Part shown: positions 51,114 to 58,520 of the stretch, piece by piece
How positions within the stretch are numbered: the first letter of the stretch is position 1
Layout of the letters: each line of letters begins with the position of its first letter
Assembly (NCBI GenBank): GCA_051748085.1
Contig: JBNJHA010000001.1
Coordinates: forward strand, 32,629 to 96,628
Reading direction: 5' to 3'
DNA from: CAYNNQ01 sp051748085
Lineage (GTDB): Bacteria; Desulfobacterota; Desulfovibrionia; Desulfovibrionales; Desulfonatronovibrionaceae
DNA: 64,000 bases
Made by a program: the position numbers and the translations under genes
Notes under the pieces: model-generated
Told to the model about the DNA's origin: nothing
What the model saw: only the letters and a program-made list of their open reading frames with translations
Database searches by the model: none

Positions 51114-53684
51114 ATGAAAAAGACTGAACAGAGGGATCCTCAAAAGACTTCAGCAGAAAAATCCTTTTTTCAGAAATCCCTTGGTTTCCGCAGCCAGTTT
51201 CTGATCGGGACAGCTCTGGCCCTGCTTTTCTTCTGCCTGGTGAGTGTGCTGCTCATCTACAAAAACGAGAAAGCCCAACTCAAGGAGCAGGCCTACGCCG
51301 AGACCCAGCTGGTCATGGCCGCCGTGGAAGCCAGCCGGCAGTATGTGCGCGAGGAGCTGCGGCCGACCATGTATGAAGAGTTCGGCTCCGAGTTCTTTTT
51401 GCTGCAGGCGATGTCCACCTCTTATGTCAGCCGGGCGATAATGGAGCATTTCAACCGGGTCCTTCCCCAGTATGAATACAGGCGGGTCGCGGTTAACGCC
51501 CGCAATCCGGAGTCCGAGGCCAATTCCCTGGAACTTTCCATGATCCAGCGTTTCCGCAACAACCGGGACCTGGACAATTGGCAGGGGGTTTTGGAGGTAC
51601 AGGGACAGAAACAATTCATGCGTTTCAAGCCGGTGTATTTCAAAGAATCGTGCATGACCTGCCACGGTGATCCGGCTGACGCCCCGCAGGATCTCCTGGA
51701 CCGCTACGGCGCGGAAAACGGGTTCGGTCATCAGGCCGGAGAACTGGCCGGGGTCATGGCCGTGGGTATCCCGGTGCAAAACGCCTTGGCTGCAATCAGG
51801 GATCAGGCGGCTACGGTGTTTCTGGCTCTGTTTGCGGGCGCCCTGCTTTTCTACCTGGCCCTGACCTTTATCTTCAATCGGGTGGTGACCAATAATCTGC
51901 ACGGAGTACTGGAAACTTTCCGGGGCGAAGTGGAGGATAAGAGCCTTCAGGATTTTCTGCCCGAGCCGGATCCGCAGACACCCCGGGACGAACTTCAGGA
52001 GTTGACGGAAGCGGCGGTAACCATGTCCGGATACCTGCGCCAGACCAAACAGGAACTTAAGGATTACGCCCAGAACCTGGAGCAAAAAGTGGCCCGCAGG
52101 ACAGATGCCCTGCAGCAATCAGAAAATCAGCTCAAACAAAAGGTGATCAGCCGCAATCAGGAGCTTACCACCCTGAACCGGATATCCGAGCTAACCACCC
52201 AGGCCTGCGGGCTGCAGGACGTCTGGGACTCCGTCCTTAATCAGATCCTGGGGCTTATTTCCGCCCGGGGAGCGGGGATTTATTTTTTGGACGAGAGCGG
52301 GGAAATACTCGAGTTGCAATATCAGAAAAACGCTTCCGAATTGCCCGCGCGGATTGATGTCCAAAACAAGCCCTCTGAAAAAGATGCGCAAAAGTGGCTG
52401 CAAATATATGATTCCATCTGCCGGGCGCTTTCCGGGGAACTGAGCACCGCCCCGCCGGATGCATCCACTTCTTGCCTTAACGTGCCCATGACCTGCCGCG
52501 GCCGGATACTCGGGGTTATGAGCTTTGTCAGTCAGGATGTGGATACAATGACCCGGGAGCAAAAAGACCTTTTACTGTGCATCGGCCAGCAGGTGGGGAT
52601 CGCCGTGGAAAGCCTGCGCGGACTACAGGAGCTGGTCCAGAACAAGGAACTCCTGCAGACGGTTTTCGACGGGATCACGGACCAGCTCGTGCTTCTGGAT
52701 CGCGACCTGCAAATCAGGATGGTCAACCGCGCCTATCTTAAACGCTTCAACGTGGAATTCGCCGATATCGAAAACAAGCCCTGCTTTGAGGTCCATGCCG
52801 GGCTGGATGATATCTGTCAGGGATGCAGCCTGGACAAGGTGCTCAGACTGGGAACCCCGGCCACGGACGAAATCGAGACTCCGGCCGGAGAGATTTTCCT
52901 TATACATTTCTATCCTGTCTGGGGAAACGACGGTCAGGTGCAGAATATAATCAGATACGCCCGGGAGATAACGGAAAAGAAAAAAGTGGACCAGAAAATC
53001 CAGCAGGCGGAAAAACTGGTGGCCCTAGGACAGCTTTCCTCGGGGATGGCCCATGAAATAAACAACCCTCTGGGCATTATCCTCTGTTATGTGGACCTGC
53101 TCAAAAGGCAGCTTACCGAGCTGCCCCAGGGACTGGATGATCTGGAGGTCATTGAGCAGCAGACCATTAACTGCAAAAATATTGTCACCGATCTTTTGCA
53201 GTTCTCCAAAAAGCAGGAAAGCACCAAAGCGCCTGCCTGCATGAACCGGATTATCCGGGATGTGGCTCATATGTTCCAGCACCAACTGGGGAAAAAAGAT
53301 ATTCAGCTCAAGGTGAATCTGGAGCCGGATATGCCCGAGATAACCGTAAACCGGGACAAAATCCGCCAAGTGATGGTTAACCTGATCCTAAACGCCATGC
53401 AGGCGGTCCGGGAAAAAGGGACCATCGCGATCAATTCGTGTCACTTCCCGGACAAAAAGAAAGTAAGCATCACGGTCTGGGACAACGGGCCGGGAGTGGA
53501 CTCCTCGATTCGCTACAAAATCTTCGACCCCTTCTACAGTACCAAGCGCACCGGGGAAGGTACCGGGCTCGGACTGTCCGTCAGCTACGGCATAATCCAG
53601 GAACATGGCGGCGAGATCAACGTGGAAAGCGAAAAAGGGAAATGGACCAGGTTCGAAGTAATCCTGCCCCGGGACGGGGAATAG
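51114..53684 (+). CDS. Membrane histidine kinase with c-type heme (Tll0287/DUF3365-like) sensor
   Basis: An 856-residue kinase. A first membrane helix (about 29-50), then a periplasmic domain with the heme motif C180-x2-C183-H184 (ESCMTCHGDPADAPQ), a second helix (about 235-257), a coiled coil, a GAF-like domain (about 345-500), a PAS domain (about 505-620), HisKA with H647 (SSGMAHEINNPLG) and a HATPase with NLILNAMQAV, DNGPGVD and GEGTGLGLSVSYG. The heme probably senses redox state or a gas such as NO. The response regulator follows at 47 bp, and the divergent transporter is a candidate target. Confidence 0.93.
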   Translation: MKKTEQRDPQKTSAEKSFFQKSLGFRSQFLIGTALALLFFCLVSVLLIYKNEKAQLKEQAYAETQLVMAAVEASRQYVREELRPTMYEEFGSEFFLLQAMSTSYVSRAIMEHFNRVLPQYEYRRVAVNARNPESEANSLELSMIQRFRNNRDLDNWQGVLEVQGQKQFMRFKPVYFKESCMTCHGDPADAPQDLLDRYGAENGFGHQAGELAGVMAVGIPVQNALAAIRDQAATVFLALFAGALLFYLALTFIFNRVVTNNLHGVLETFRGEVEDKSLQDFLPEPDPQTPRDELQELTEAAVTMSGYLRQTKQELKDYAQNLEQKVARRTDALQQSENQLKQKVISRNQELTTLNRISELTTQACGLQDVWDSVLNQILGLISARGAGIYFLDESGEILELQYQKNASELPARIDVQNKPSEKDAQKWLQIYDSICRALSGELSTAPPDASTSCLNVPMTCRGRILGVMSFVSQDVDTMTREQKDLLLCIGQQVGIAVESLRGLQELVQNKELLQTVFDGITDQLVLLDRDLQIRMVNRAYLKRFNVEFADIENKPCFEVHAGLDDICQGCSLDKVLRLGTPATDEIETPAGEIFLIHFYPVWGNDGQVQNIIRYAREITEKKKVDQKIQQAEKLVALGQLSSGMAHEINNPLGIILCYVDLLKRQLTELPQGLDDLEVIEQQTINCKNIVTDLLQFSKKQESTKAPACMNRIIRDVAHMFQHQLGKKDIQLKVNLEPDMPEITVNRDKIRQVMVNLILNAMQAVREKGTIAINSCHFPDKKKVSITVWDNGPGVDSSIRYKIFDPFYSTKRTGEGTGLGLSVSYGIIQEHGGEINVESEKGKWTRFEVILPRDGE

Positions 53685-53731
53685 CAAAACTGGGAAAGGA
53701 CTTGGCTTATTGCGAATGCTTCCGCTGAGAA

Positions 53732-55180
53732 ATGGACAAAGCACACATCCAACATCCGGGAAAAGACACGGACATGGCTGAACAAAAACTGCTCATCATA
53801 GATGACGAATACTACATGATAAAGGGGCTGCAACGCGTCCTCTCTTATGAACTGGAGGACGTGGAGGTAGACATCTGCTCCCGCTCCGACCTGGCCCTGC
53901 GCATGCTCCTGGAAAAGCATTACGACCTGGTCCTTTTGGATATCCGCATGCCGGAAGTGGACGGCCTGGAGCTTTTGCCCCGGATAAAAAAAATCCATCC
54001 GGACATCCAGGTGATCATGATGACCGCCTTTGGGAACATCGATCTGGCGGTGCAGTCCATAAAACAGGGGGCCTTTGACTTCATAAGCAAGCCCTTTGAA
54101 ATGCAGGATCTGATCGAGCTTTTGCACACCAGCCTGAAAAAAAGCCGCCTGTCCCGGACCCGAAAAAGCGGGCTCACCCCGCGGCATTCCGGACTGGCCG
54201 ATCTCATTGGGAAAACCAGACCCATGCAGGAGCTTTTCGCCCTGATAAGCTCCATAGCCCCTACTGACTATTCCGTTCTCATCCGGGGGGAAAGCGGCAC
54301 CGGAAAGGAGCTGGTGGCCCGATCCATCCACAATCTGAGTCCCAGAAAGGACCGGGAGCTGATTACCGTGAACTGCCCGGCCCTTCCCGAACATCTTTTG
54401 GAAAGCGAATTGTTCGGATACCGGAAGGGAGCGTTTACCGGAGCGCTGCAGGACAGAAATGGTCTCTTTCAGGAAGCCCACGGCTCCAGCATCCTTTTGG
54501 ACGAGATAGCGGACATTCCCATTCCGGTGCAGACAAAATTGCTCCGGGTCCTGCAGGAGCAGGAGATCCGACCGCTGGGCAGCAACAAGAACATCCCCGT
54601 GGATGTACGCATCCTGTCCACCACCAACCAGGATCTGGAACAGAAACTACAGGACAAGACCTTTCGCGAGGATCTTTTCTTCCGCCTGAACGTAGTCACC
54701 ATTAAAACACCCGCCCTGGAAGAGATAAAAGAGGACATCCCCCTTATGGTGGATTTTTTCATTCAGCAGACCTGCGCGGAAATGGACATACCGCCCAAAC
54801 CGTTCACCCCCGGGGCTATTGAACTCCTCAAGCACAGGGCATGGCCGGGCAATGTCCGGGAACTGCAAAACGTGGTCCGTCGGGCGCTTGTCTTTTCCAG
54901 CGGGGACGAGGTTATCCGGCGGGACATCGTCCAGACGGAAACAAACGACCGAAAAGTGGAAAACGGTGTAAAACACGTAAATGTTGAAGAACTGGAACCG
55001 TATAGCCAGGCCAAGGAGCGTGTCCTGCACAGGTTCAGTTCGGAGTACGTGGAGCAGCTCATGCAAAAAACCGGGGGCAATATCTCTCAGGCAGCCAAAC
55101 TCGGCGGGTTGAGCCGGGTGGCCCTGCAGAAAATCCTGCGCCGCACAGGCGTGGATCCGCAGAGATTCCGGGAGGAATAA
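53732..55180 (+). CDS. Sigma-54-dependent NtrC-type response regulator
   Basis: A 482-residue regulator. The receiver has LLIIDDEYYM and the phospho-Asp in LVLLDIRMPEVDG (residue 70 from this start). The AAA+ domain has GESGTGKELVARSIH (Walker A), GAFTGA contacting sigma-54, and LLDEIADIPIPVQ (Walker B). The C-terminal Fis-type helix-turn-helix has GGNISQAAKLGGLSRVALQKILRR. An alternative start ATG 53774 (MAEQKLLII) removes 14 residues and is equally likely. It is the partner of the heme kinase. Target promoters are probably nearby but unproven. Confidence 0.94.
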   Translation: MDKAHIQHPGKDTDMAEQKLLIIDDEYYMIKGLQRVLSYELEDVEVDICSRSDLALRMLLEKHYDLVLLDIRMPEVDGLELLPRIKKIHPDIQVIMMTAFGNIDLAVQSIKQGAFDFISKPFEMQDLIELLHTSLKKSRLSRTRKSGLTPRHSGLADLIGKTRPMQELFALISSIAPTDYSVLIRGESGTGKELVARSIHNLSPRKDRELITVNCPALPEHLLESELFGYRKGAFTGALQDRNGLFQEAHGSSILLDEIADIPIPVQTKLLRVLQEQEIRPLGSNKNIPVDVRILSTTNQDLEQKLQDKTFREDLFFRLNVVTIKTPALEEIKEDIPLMVDFFIQQTCAEMDIPPKPFTPGAIELLKHRAWPGNVRELQNVVRRALVFSSGDEVIRRDIVQTETNDRKVENGVKHVNVEELEPYSQAKERVLHRFSSEYVEQLMQKTGGNISQAAKLGGLSRVALQKILRRTGVDPQRFREE

Positions 55181-55197
55181 AAAACAATCAGCTCTTA

Positions 55198-55632
55198 TTA
55201 GTTGCCGCCATTCTCCCTGAACGGATTTATGAGAGCCAAGCCCGCTATGCCGAAAAAATCCCTCGTATTGCGGGTGACCAGGACAAGCCCCCCGACTGCG
55301 GACACAGCCGCTATCTGAGCGTCCTCCACACTCACCGGCCGCCCGGCTTCCCTGCGCGCCTTTATTATTCGGGCATATTCCAGCCCGGCCTGGCAATCAA
55401 AAGGCAGGCATCTTCCGCTAAAATCCTGGATAAACATCTGCTCCGCAGCTGCATACAAGATGGCCTTGCGCTTACCCTCTGGAAGCAGGGCAATACCCAT
55501 GTATATTTCAGCCACGGTGATGGCGGATATCCACACATCCGATACAGGGTAGGAATCCAAAAAGCTTATCACGCCGACATTGGGAGCGGGACGCATGAGT
55601 TCGGAAACCACATTGGTGTCCAAAAGAATCAT
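55198..55632 (-). CDS. fitB: FitB/VapC-type PIN-domain toxin
   Basis: A 144-residue RNase toxin. MILLDTNVVSELMRPAP carries the first acidic residue (Asp 5); ITVAEIYMGIALLPEGKRK gives the second (Glu); SVEDAQIAAVSAVGG and VLVTRNTRDF give the remaining acidic residues. The length is typical. It overlaps the antitoxin gene by 4 bp. Such enzymes cleave RNA, often tRNA or rRNA, when the antitoxin is lost. It lies at the edge of the accessory region. Confidence 0.93.
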   Translation of the reverse strand: MILLDTNVVSELMRPAPNVGVISFLDSYPVSDVWISAITVAEIYMGIALLPEGKRKAILYAAAEQMFIQDFSGRCLPFDCQAGLEYARIIKARREAGRPVSVEDAQIAAVSAVGGLVLVTRNTRDFFGIAGLALINPFRENGGN

Positions 55633-55886
55633 ACCCGATCATCTCCGCCTTGGCCGGGCAGGCCGCGGGGGTCGGACCGGGGGCTTTCCGGAAGATCCAC
55701 CCCGCCTGTTTCGGCAAAACGCCTAGATATCCGCGTCCCTATTCCGGAAGAACATTTCCCGGACAACATGGCCTTGCGAAGAATCCGCCGGACCTCCTCC
55801 TCCATGGAACAACCATGCTCGGCAGCACTTATGCGCAGGCTTTCCTTTAAGGACTGCTCAATGTTGCGAATGGTTAAAGTCGGCAT
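55629..55886 (-). CDS. fitA: FitA-type ribbon-helix-helix antitoxin
   Basis: About 85 residues from ATG 55886 (MPTLTIRNIEQSLKESLR), preceded by AAGGAGATCTT; the longer frame from 55937 is unlikely. TLTIRNIEQSLKESLRISAAEHGCSMEEEVRRIL is the RHH fold binding operator DNA. The C-terminal part (GGVDLPESPRSDPRGLP) wraps the toxin. It overlaps fitB by 4 bp. It probably represses its own promoter through the palindrome at 55937-55954. Confidence 0.93.
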   Translation of the reverse strand: MPTLTIRNIEQSLKESLRISAAEHGCSMEEEVRRILRKAMLSGKCSSGIGTRISRRFAETGGVDLPESPRSDPRGLPGQGGDDRV

Positions 55887-55936
55887 AAGATCTCCTTTTT
55901 TGAAACTTGATTTTGAATAAAGCTTAATACATTGCA

Positions 55937-55954
55937 TGCATTGCAGTCAATGCA
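55937..55954. promoter_or_regulatory. Candidate FitA operator
   Basis: TGCATTG, four bases, CAATGCA is a perfect 7-bp inverted repeat about 50 bp upstream of fitA, next to further ATTGCATG copies. RHH antitoxins bind such short repeats, so autoregulation of fitAB is likely. Confidence 0.55.
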
Positions 55955-55984
55955 TTCATGCTTCAACAAATTTTTTGTTTATAC

Positions 55985-56016
55985 TTGACAATGTGTACCA
56001 GGTAGTACACGATACT
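55985..56016 (+). promoter_or_regulatory. Promoter with palindromic operator before the XRE gene
   Basis: TTGACA (55985-55990) is a consensus -35 box. GTGTAC, six bases, GTACAC (55993-56010) is a perfect inverted repeat over the spacer and -10 region. The start codon follows at 56020, so the mRNA has almost no leader. A repressor on this site would block its own gene. Confidence 0.6.
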
Positions 56017-56019
56017 CAC

Positions 56020-56376
56020 ATGAGAAACGCATTCGGTTCATATGTCCGGGAAAAACGTGAAGCCCTTAGGCAAAAAAACAGATCCTATTCCCTGCGCCAG
56101 GTGGCTGAAAGGATAGGCATTGAACCCTCGTACTTGAGCAAGGTGGAGCGCGGCTTCCCGGCCCCGCTTTCCGAAGATAAAATCAGGGCCTTGAGCGATG
56201 AACTCGGGGAGAACCCGGATCTCATGCTGGCCCTTAGCGGCAAGGTATCCTCGGATGTCCTGGACATAATCCGCAAGAGACCGGAACTTTTCGCGGACCT
56301 TATAAGGCAGATGAAGGAAATGCCGGACAACGCGGTCCTGCGTCTCGTGCGGGAAGTCCGGGACGGAGACTGGTAA
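56020..56376 (+). CDS. XRE-family transcription regulator
   Basis: About 118 residues from ATG 56020. The helix-turn-helix (SLRQVAERIGIEPSYLSKVERGFPAPLSEDKIRALSDELG) is classic, and the C-terminal helix pair (VSSDVLDIIRKRPELFADLIRQMKEMP) probably dimerises. The longer frame from 55936 runs through the operator and is not the protein. Related regulators often precede ImmA/IrrE peptidase genes in mobile islands; here the next gene is different. It starts the cassette XRE, 341-residue, 243-residue, lipoprotein. Confidence 0.9.
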   Translation: MRNAFGSYVREKREALRQKNRSYSLRQVAERIGIEPSYLSKVERGFPAPLSEDKIRALSDELGENPDLMLALSGKVSSDVLDIIRKRPELFADLIRQMKEMPDNAVLRLVREVRDGDW

Positions 56377-56392
56377 GAATTAAGGAGGGCAC

Positions 56393-57418
56393 ATGATCGA
56401 ACTCAAGAAAAGAAAGCTGATTTTCACTTTCCCGGAAATCCATCCCAAAGCCAGGCTGTGCATCACATTCCAAAAGACTCTGCGCATCCCGGACGACGGA
56501 AATACCTATCCCCTGCCTCCGGGACTAGGCAATTTCCCCTTGGAACATGTGGACGACCACGAAAAAACGGTTCCCGACGAATGGCTCAAACACGGCGGGG
56601 TCATGCTCCCCATGCATCAATCCGAGGCCATGTGGATAAATTTCGATTCCGATTTCATTGAAGAACACGATACCGAGTACCCGTTTGCCATAAAGATCGC
56701 CACGGGCAAAATAAATGCGGTCACCGGCGGAAAATGGTCCGAGGGCTTGGGGCGCGGGCCGCAAAACTACCTGGTTGTCCCGAAACAGCCCTGGCTGGAC
56801 GGCTACCATGTAACCAAGAATTCGATACGGCAATTCGTGGCCATGCCCCTGGGCGAGGGCTACACCGCCGAAGGACAGATTACCGGGCGGGAAGAATTCG
56901 GGGGGCTGCAGATACAGGTCTATCCCATGAAAAGGGAAGCCTTTGAAGAACGCTGGCCAAAGGTGGACCTGGCCGGAATATCATATTCCGTGGACGAGGC
57001 GGAGATTATGTATTGCCGTAAAAGCCCGGACATGGGCCTTGCTCCCGGGGGACTCATGCGCCAGGAGATATATGCCGACGAATTTGAGCTCTCCGAATGG
57101 GAACGGGAAGTTTCCAGCCGCTGCTTCGTGCATCTGGCCAACTCCGGGCAATGGAAGACCATAACCGGTAAGCTGCCCCCGGAAAATCCTCCTACCGCCA
57201 GGGACTATTCCGAACACGGCTTGCCCTGGTTCGAGTATTTTTCGGATGACAAGCCGCTTCCCGGCTCCAGAGTCTTAAACGGCCTGAAGAGCGTTTTCGA
57301 AACCGGAAAGTCCAAAAGGCAAAATCCCCTGCCGGAAAATGAATCCGCGGACCCCAAGCGCCTGCTGATTTTACAAAAGAGGCAAAACCCAGATCAAGTC
57401 CGGGAATGGCGGGAATGA
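56393..57418 (+). CDS. Unknown conserved protein in the XRE cassette
   Basis: A 341-residue soluble protein, 16 bp after the XRE gene with AAGGAGGGCAC before ATG 56393. Striking stretches are GGVMLPMHQSEAMWINFDSD, YPFAIKIATGKINAVTGGKW, PQNYLVVPKQPWLDGYHVTK, IRQFVAMPLGEGYTAEGQITG and FGGLQIQVYPMKREAFEERW. I have seen similar stretches in actinobacterial and proteobacterial hypothetical proteins but know no function. No signal peptide, membrane segment or nuclease motif is seen. A transcription-linked link to XRE suggests an accessory or stress role. Confidence 0.7.
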   Translation: MIELKKRKLIFTFPEIHPKARLCITFQKTLRIPDDGNTYPLPPGLGNFPLEHVDDHEKTVPDEWLKHGGVMLPMHQSEAMWINFDSDFIEEHDTEYPFAIKIATGKINAVTGGKWSEGLGRGPQNYLVVPKQPWLDGYHVTKNSIRQFVAMPLGEGYTAEGQITGREEFGGLQIQVYPMKREAFEERWPKVDLAGISYSVDEAEIMYCRKSPDMGLAPGGLMRQEIYADEFELSEWEREVSSRCFVHLANSGQWKTITGKLPPENPPTARDYSEHGLPWFEYFSDDKPLPGSRVLNGLKSVFETGKSKRQNPLPENESADPKRLLILQKRQNPDQVREWRE

Positions 57419-57559
57419 CCATGAATTCGAATCCAATGCTTCTTAAAAAATCAGGGACAGCCTGGAAGCGGCCTGGCTGAACATGCAGGACGAAACCGCG
57501 TTTGAAGCCGAGGAAATTGAATAACCGTTCAAGGCAAAAATCTGCTAAAGGAAAACAAA

Positions 57560-58291
57560 ATGCAAAACGGATTCGCCGGAATGATACCCAGACGCACCAT
57601 GGCCGCCGGGGTGGAGATCCCCTGGCCGGAAATGCTTACTTTATTGGGGGTTGTCCTGCACAGGGACTACCGCATGAACGCCTTCCCCCGGACGGAAGAT
57701 GGAACACCCCGGCTCAATATCTCCGATGATGAGTACCTGTCCTGGCTGGCGGACTACCTGCCCGAAAACATCCCCGAGCTTACCCCGGAACAGCAAATCC
57801 TGGCCCAAAGCCCGGATCGGGAAAATTTTTTAAGCGCCCTTCACATCGGGGATACTGCCGCGTGGTGCGAGCACGAAATGGCCGACTATCCGCTTTTCCG
57901 GTTTCCCGACGATTTCGAGAAAACGGCGGACTTCAGCGCGGTCCGCGGTGTGCCCGGGGCGTTTACCTATGAAGACTATCTCGAATGCATTCAAGAATGC
58001 CCGGAGCCGGATCAGCCGGTAATGAGCAGGAACGAGCACATGCTGTATTCATATTCCTGCCAGGACCTGATTGAGAAGGAGGAAAGGGAGTTCGCCCGCC
58101 TGTGGCCGCAATTCGCTAAGTTCAATTCAGCCAACCTCATATCCATGACCAACACCCTGGCTCATGAACCCCCGGACGCGGGCTGGCGGATTTATCTGGC
58201 CCTGAACTTGGTGCAAATCCCCGATAAATCCGCCCGGATTAAAGAACTGGAAGAGTTCTACCGCTACTGGCACGAGGACATTTGCAAATAA
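57560..58291 (+). CDS. Unknown protein in the XRE cassette
   Basis: A 243-residue soluble, acidic protein with AAAGGAAAACAAA before ATG 57560. LNISDDEYLSWLADYLPENIPELTPEQQ, WCEHEMADYPLFRFPDDFEKT and MSRNEHMLYSYSCQDLIEKEEREFARLWPQF are notable; no domain is recognised. It follows the 341-residue gene after 141 bp, in which an open frame ending AAWLNMQDETAFEAEEIE may be the remnant of another gene. Function unknown. Confidence 0.65.
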   Translation: MQNGFAGMIPRRTMAAGVEIPWPEMLTLLGVVLHRDYRMNAFPRTEDGTPRLNISDDEYLSWLADYLPENIPELTPEQQILAQSPDRENFLSALHIGDTAAWCEHEMADYPLFRFPDDFEKTADFSAVRGVPGAFTYEDYLECIQECPEPDQPVMSRNEHMLYSYSCQDLIEKEEREFARLWPQFAKFNSANLISMTNTLAHEPPDAGWRIYLALNLVQIPDKSARIKELEEFYRYWHEDICK

Positions 58292-58307
58292 TAACGGAGT
58301 AGCAGCC

Positions 58308-58496
58308 ATGAAACGCTTCAGTCTAATAATCCTTGTTTTTGCCCTGTTTTTCCTAAGCGGATGCGCGGGAGTAAAAGCCGACTTCACCCCGAACATCCTG
58401 CGGGTATTCACAAACGAGGGCGTCCGTGAATTGAACGGAGAGCCCTCCTTCCTGGACCTGAACTCAATGCGCGCTGTAATTGAAGGAGCGCTTTGA
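58308..58496 (+). CDS. Small lipoprotein
   Basis: A 62-residue protein whose signal peptide IILVFALFFLSGC has a lipobox with Cys near residue 19. The short mature part (AGVKADFTPNILRVFTNEGV) has no known domain. It lies 16 bp after the 243-residue gene with GGAGTAGCAGCC upstream, and ends the cassette. Confidence 0.7.
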   Translation: MKRFSLIILVFALFFLSGCAGVKADFTPNILRVFTNEGVRELNGEPSFLDLNSMRAVIEGAL

Positions 58497-58520
58497 GAGT
58501 CGCTTATGGGCTAGTACAGA

